Of a stretch of 64,000 nt of DNA, positions 62,501 through 64,000 are shown piece after piece. Source of the DNA: Pisaster brevispinus (Eukaryota > Echinodermata > Asteroidea > Forcipulatida > Asteriidae); contig JAMKCF010000001.1 in NCBI GenBank assembly GCA_023634235.1, positions 18,114,258 through 18,178,257 on the forward strand, written 5' to 3'. A program made the translations under genes and the position numbers. Numbering within the stretch: the stretch's first letter is position 1; every line of letters begins with the position of its first letter. Under the pieces are notes generated by a model. It was not told where the DNA came from. It saw only the letters and a program-made list of their open reading frames with translations, and did no database searches.

Positions 62501-63848
62501 TATGCCTAATTTCCTTTACAATTAAATTACATCAGAGTGTAATATAAAATTTGAAGAGGACAGTGGCCGGCACCTGCATTTTTGTATTATCGCGCCATCA
62601 GTTAAATGCTTGCTGATGAATGTGTGTAAAGGGAAGAGTGAAATCATACATGTAGCCGTGTGCAAACAAACCATGAGATGAGACTAGTGTTACCACAAAA
62701 AACATTTTGCTCGTATTAGAGATGTGCATCAAAAAGAAAACCTTTAAGAGGACAAACGCCAGGAAATAAAAGGACCGACCTGTGCATGTACCATATTGTA
62801 AATACCTGTGGCTTTGGTATATTCCTCACTCTGAGTTTGTTGCAGTGATGCAATTTGTCCTTGGCAAAGTGCATCTTCATGAGAAAAAAGTAGATTTCTA
62901 TTTCAATATTTCAAAGGGCATCCCCATGGCAATGACCAGTGGTATCTATAGAGGCAGTTCCCTCTGTTGTCTTTGTGTGAAGTATCAGCCTGATAATTGA
63001 ATTTGTTTTTCATTTTAGTATCAACATGAGACGTGCATTTAATTGTTTATATAGACTTTAATGTTTGTCACTTTTGTCAATCTATAGCTATAACCACCGT
63101 CACGTTGCCAGATGATGAAGAAGAGGTTGCTGAAATGACGTCATGGCTCAAAGAGCATCATGAACCAGAAGACAAAGTCAAAGACTTCATGGCAAAGACT
63201 GCAAAACACCGCAAGCAGCTTATTTACAAAGATCTGCTATCAACGAGTGAGGTGCTGAAAGAGTTCCCTCGAATTTTCGACCAAGGCATGGTAAGACTTT
63301 TGTTACCTTTTAAAAATTTTGACTAAAAGAACACATAATTTACTTAATGATGAATGAGCTTTTGGCTAATTAAAAAGAATTATGTGATAAAGGAGACAAT
63401 TTTGATGTTATACAGATGGAAATAATGGTCCCTATGTATAAAATGTAACCATGAGTATCTGGGTAGACAGATTGCTGTGTGAAAAAGCAACCTCCTAAAA
63501 ACATGTCAATTCCTGGATATGTATCTTGTATTCGTTTTTCAAGGTAAATTCGGCTTTAGCACGGACCATGCATCTTTAAACTACACGAACTCAGCTATGT
63601 GATTTATTTGTACTTCTAATAACAAAGTTGTCAGTAGATGCAGAGTAATAACGATGAACTCCATATTTTCTTGTCATAGATACAGCAAGATTTTCAACTG
63701 GTCCACTTTGGTAAAGCCACTGACAAGCTTTCCAAGAAGTGGGAAGGTCTAAGCGACTTGATCATTCTCTATGCATCGGTTATGAACTCTGCCTGGAAAG
63801 ATATTTTGGGCTTGTCAAGTGTGGCAGATGTGACTTGCCTCTCAACAG
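44374..63848 (+). CDS. Multi-exon host gene with SAM-like N-terminus (gene span; continues past right edge)
   Basis: Seen: eight or more exons joined by GT-AG introns with compatible phases: 44,374-44,506; 46,614-46,684; (55,542-55,664; 55,977-56,054 of uncertain ownership); 61,332-61,474; 61,944-62,028; 62,355-62,499; 63,088-63,290; 63,680-63,848. The predicted protein starts MAELEVTDSDTPS, has a half SAM-like segment (LLMKKLTLWGVPELYDHF), a Ser/Thr linker with WKRKRC, and a conserved C-terminal region (GYLEERLRYVRKTM, EEEVAEMTSWLKEHH, WKDILGLSSVADV). The layout resembles uncharacterised SAM-domain proteins of fish and invertebrates with the R-G-x-L-x-x-R-Y region. No function is known to me. 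The second half of the SAM domain was not found, so an exon may be missing between 44,507 and 46,613. The large third intron carries the nested transposons. Confidence 0.6.
44836..44873. repeat. Inverted repeat, 15-bp arms (14 of 15 paired)
   Basis: ccctctggcatggcc faces ggccatgccggaggg across an 8-base loop. It lies in the first intron of the SAM-like gene and is GC-rich relative to its context. Confidence 0.8.
45239..45270. repeat. Near-perfect palindrome, 15-bp arms
   Basis: acaaccctacatcat and its exact complement are separated by two bases. Located in the first intron. Confidence 0.85.
46075..46370. mobile_element. MITE with CATACCTTCCAAC-type ends
   Basis: The left end reads CATACCTTCCAACTGTCCCT. 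The right end, reverse-complemented, reads CATACCTGCCAACATAGCAA, so about 12 of the first 13 bases match. The inner stretches share gtccctattt in inverted orientation. The length is 296 bp. Similar ends are common in animal DNA transposons; I do not assign the superfamily. It lies in the first intron. Confidence 0.65.
46614..46684 (+). CDS. Exon 2: Ser/Thr-rich linker with basic WKRKRC
   Basis: 71 bp, acceptor ataactcag and donor ATTG|GTGAGT. Joined to exon 1 (phase 1) it reads VPARSTPESSTATWKRKRCTEAL and ends in phase 0. The acceptor at 46,501 would put a stop in frame, so the later acceptor is preferred. The KRKR stretch could serve as a nuclear localisation signal. Confidence 0.5.
47015..47032 (+). 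promoter_or_regulatory. CRE-containing block in left arm of the TTAA element
   Basis: CGTGACGTCACAGGGTGG holds the palindrome TGACGTCA and sits 120 bp ahead of the THAP start codon. The identical block occurs in the right arm ahead of the P2X7-domain gene. Confidence 0.6.
47152..47536 (+). pseudogene. THAP-domain gene, first exon, frameshifted
   Basis: Seen: MPKTCAVGGC opens a THAP zinc finger of the C2CH type, followed by HFSFLKFPAD and RRQSIRFV (the usual Trp replaced by Ser through one base). The reading frame then changes near 47,277: the other frame gives NFNVSKCLLICASH, and near 47,330 a third frame gives HFTDDCF; TSTELKQQFGF and the closing TLKTGAVPTTL, matching the A-V-P-T motif, return in the second frame. 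The domain is thus complete in content but broken in frame. A donor-like GTGAGT follows at about 47,533. Known: THAP domains bind DNA and occur in P-element and Kolobok transposases as well as host genes. Its place inside the left arm of the TTAA element suggests it belongs to that element. No catalytic domain follows in an obvious frame. Confidence 0.8.
48265..48345. mobile_element. Palindromic MITE, copy 2 of 3 (near perfect)
   Basis: Arms of 24 bp (48,270-48,293 and 48,310-48,333), starting gcggtcgtaaccaataactg, are exact complements around a 16-base loop. The right end continues gaaaacgcacccc. It lies inside the 1.37-kb TTAA element. Confidence 0.85.
49057..49115. repeat. Hairpin with 21-bp perfect arms containing CACGTG
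   Basis: gatcacgtgatttatccgaa is mirrored by ttcggataaatcacgtga, with a 6-base T-rich loop, and pairing extends outward with one mismatch to about 27 bp. It lies near the right end of the TTAA element and is possibly a subterminal transposase site. Confidence 0.8.
49560..50350. repeat. gatcgccc/gcgttcccact-rich segment inside the hAT, possibly another nested element
   Basis: The words gcgttcccact, gatcgccc and gcggggtctgatc recur at least ten times, with inverted partners on the left (gatcctgaccccgc, 49,590) and right (about 50,145-50,350). The middle (49,849-50,160) contains a weak frame, MMDFFVPFILLRHH, with an Arg-rich stretch. It looks like a PIF/Harbinger-type or other DNA element relic, but no target duplication was established. 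Confidence 0.4.
51170..53682 (+). pseudogene. BED-zinc-finger hAT transposase, one intron, multiple frameshifts
   Basis: Seen in order: a BED finger (VCRLCRKKV then LLAHLRANH) at about 51,225-51,400; MLPFYTVEKSGFKDML at 51,571; TTDMWSSTTMEPY at about 51,750; ITTDNGANIVAAI and CFGHNLHL at about 51,940-52,035; intron 52,193-52,807 (AGG|GTAAGT, TTTACAG|GAC); DCSTRWGSKQKM; LLRISSLLDPRYR; and the C-terminal dimerisation block PLLAKLAKKYL, SSPSERLFSTAGHVV at about 53,515-53,610. The frame changes near 51,520, 51,550, 51,784 and 53,410, and TGA at about 53,482 is in frame. It resembles ZBED1/Ac-type hAT transposases. Without repair it cannot make a full enzyme, so this copy is inactive unless the lesions are sequencing errors. 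Confidence 0.93.
54263..54335. mobile_element. Palindromic MITE, copy 3 of 3 (one arm decayed)
   Basis: It reads gttttcgcggtcgtaaccaa, actgtttcggttgagcttgc and then a shortened right arm, tacgactgtgaaaacacaccc. It is embedded in the hAT element, so it was carried by or inserted into that copy. Confidence 0.75.
55542..55664 (+). CDS. Ser-rich exon of uncertain ownership
   Basis: 123 bp, phase 0 at both ends, acceptor tttgctag, donor GAG|GTAGAT. Encodes MLKEMFEPRGTAVLSS followed by a Ser/Thr-rich acidic stretch. It fits in phase between exon 2 and 61,332 of the SAM-like gene. However, it lies inside the span bracketed by the TTAA-element ends, so it may instead be a downstream exon of the THAP gene. 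Confidence 0.5.
55977..56054 (+). CDS. Ser-rich exon of uncertain ownership (second)
   Basis: 78 bp, phase 0 at both ends, acceptor gttcctag, donor AAG|GTTATT. Encodes ELASSSSEMFRSAV and DSSTYSSDTK. Same ownership question as the preceding exon, 312 bp upstream. Confidence 0.45.
56055..57354. other. Spacer between the converging element genes; nothing recognised
   Basis: AT-rich, no domain-bearing exon on either strand. If the THAP gene ever encoded a DDE core, its remains should be here or between 47,540 and 47,885; I see none. Confidence 0.45.
58365..58860. repeat. Cluster of short inverted words (gtccacaca, gaccccacaa)
   Basis: gtccttgtgggg-type and ggaccccacaa-type words, and ggtccaca/tgtggac words, recur in both orientations. 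A short TG run follows at 58,866-58,882. It may be a decayed MITE pair inside the P2X7-domain gene's first intron. Confidence 0.4.
59747..59804. repeat. Perfect inverted repeat, 20-bp arms
   Basis: gacgggtgccctgcctcaac is exactly complementary to 59,785-59,804, with an 18-base loop. GC-rich, in the first intron of the P2X7-domain gene. Confidence 0.9.
60525..60542 (-). promoter_or_regulatory. CRE-containing block in right arm of the TTAA element
   Basis: The minus strand reads CGTGACGTCACAGGGTGG, identical to 47,015-47,032, and lies about 95 bp ahead of the minus-strand start codon at 60,429. The pair implies matched promoters in the two arms. Confidence 0.6.
61022..61246 (+). CDS. Possible exon of the SAM-like gene
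   Basis: The frame ends SSWSWPYLPPAINP and then TAA at 61,241-61,243, right before a donor-like GTACGA. A Trp-Pro-rich segment often precedes the R-rich C-terminal region in this kind of protein, which is why I note it. The stop in frame and the lack of a clear acceptor leave this weak. Confidence 0.25.
61332..61474 (+). CDS. SAM-like gene, C-terminal region exon a
   Basis: 143 bp, phase 0 start, phase 2 end; acceptor gtttcag, donor TTAA|GTAAGT. Encodes DAEQILKKSVTGRNILKSLSDNRCLTKSNRF and FVTQLIETHGF, a likely helical domain. Confidence 0.75.
61944..62028 (+). CDS. SAM-like gene, C-terminal region exon b
   Basis: 85 bp, acceptor ctgacag, donor TAT|GTGAGT. Encodes PSAHEKQLMAESIVEAFPFL then KDTEGTGY, continuing in frame from exon a (phase 2 to phase 0). 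Confidence 0.8.
62355..62499 (+). CDS. SAM-like gene, C-terminal region exon c
   Basis: 145 bp, acceptor attgcag, donor CAGG|GTATGC (phase 1). Encodes DAWYTKGAKDRPATGYLEER and LRYVRKTMIKSHL, the most family-like part (G-x-L-E-x-R-L-R-x-V-R). Confidence 0.82.
63088..63290 (+). CDS. SAM-like gene, C-terminal region exon d
   Basis: 203 bp, acceptor tctatag, donor ATG|GTAAGA. Encodes TLPDDEEEVAEMTSWLKEHH, then HRKQLIYKDLLSTSEVLKEF and PRIFDQGM, with alternating acidic and helical stretches. Phase 1 in, phase 0 out. Confidence 0.82.
63680..63848 (+). CDS. SAM-like gene, C-terminal region exon e
   Basis: 169 bp, acceptor tgtcatag, donor ACAG|GTAAAA (phase 1), so at least one further exon lies beyond the window. 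Encodes IQQDFQLVHFGKATDKLSKK and WEGLSDLIILYASV. Confidence 0.82.
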
Positions 63849-64000
63849 GTAAAAATGTTTGCACTTGTACCCCAGATATGTTTGCTGTATTGTGACTTGT
63901 GTTGCTTTAATTTGGGACTTCACCAGGAATAATGCACCAAATGTAAACGAATTCTGTTCTGACTCAAGATTTGTTTTCTTAAGTGTGCTATTGTTGTTTG

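Overview
This is eukaryotic, intron-bearing, AT-rich nuclear DNA from a repeat-dense animal genome. Spliced exons with GT-AG boundaries, metazoan domains (PHD finger, SAM-like, THAP, P2X7-type C-terminal domain) and the mix of transposons (piggyBac, hAT, Ty3/gypsy, TTAA-type elements, fold-back MITEs) suggest a marine invertebrate, perhaps a non-vertebrate deuterostome or mollusc. That last step is inference. There are no operons, rRNA genes, tRNA genes or CRISPR arrays.

Layout. (1) 1-5.2 kb, minus strand: exons of one or two genes, encoding an SGNH/GDSL-type hydrolase (three exons), a C2H2 zinc finger (one exon) and a PHD finger in a long exon running off the left edge. Splice phases fit, but three in-frame TAA codons and one homopolymer frameshift interrupt the frames. 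(2) 5.6-11.8 kb: MITEs, a 210-bp tandem repeat, a promoter-like GC-rich patch, one possible short first exon and minisatellites. (3) 11.9-39.9 kb: a block of about 28 kb of related head-to-tail repeats. The left part holds diverged long copies. The right part (25.98-39.48 kb) is a homogenised array of seven units, each a constant part of about 0.95 kb plus 5 to 11 copies of a monomer of about 130 bp. Hairpin arrays flank the homogenised part on both sides. (4) 39.95-43.1 kb: a broken piggyBac transposase and a broken Ty3/gypsy integrase, then a tandem repeat of about 200 bp.

(5) 44.3-64 kb, plus strand: a multi-exon host gene starting with a SAM-like segment and continuing past the right edge. 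Its largest intron carries a nested set of transposons. The outer element (46,810-60,754) has TTAA on both sides, 19-bp perfect terminal inverted repeats and a shared 18-bp CRE-containing block about 205 bp inside each end. A THAP-domain gene reads inward from its left arm, and a three-exon gene with a P2X7-receptor-type cysteine-rich C-terminal domain reads inward from its right arm. Inside it lie a 1.37-kb TTAA element and a 5.84-kb hAT element with an exact 8-bp target duplication. The hAT holds a broken BED-hAT transposase.

Most TE genes here are broken by frameshifts or stops, whereas most of the host-gene exons on the right are open and phase-compatible. Main points for follow-up: the two-gene THAP/P2X7-domain element, the repeat array with a DR5 (retinoid-receptor-like) motif and paired ETS-like motifs in each monomer, and the SGNH/PHD exons with three TAA codons.
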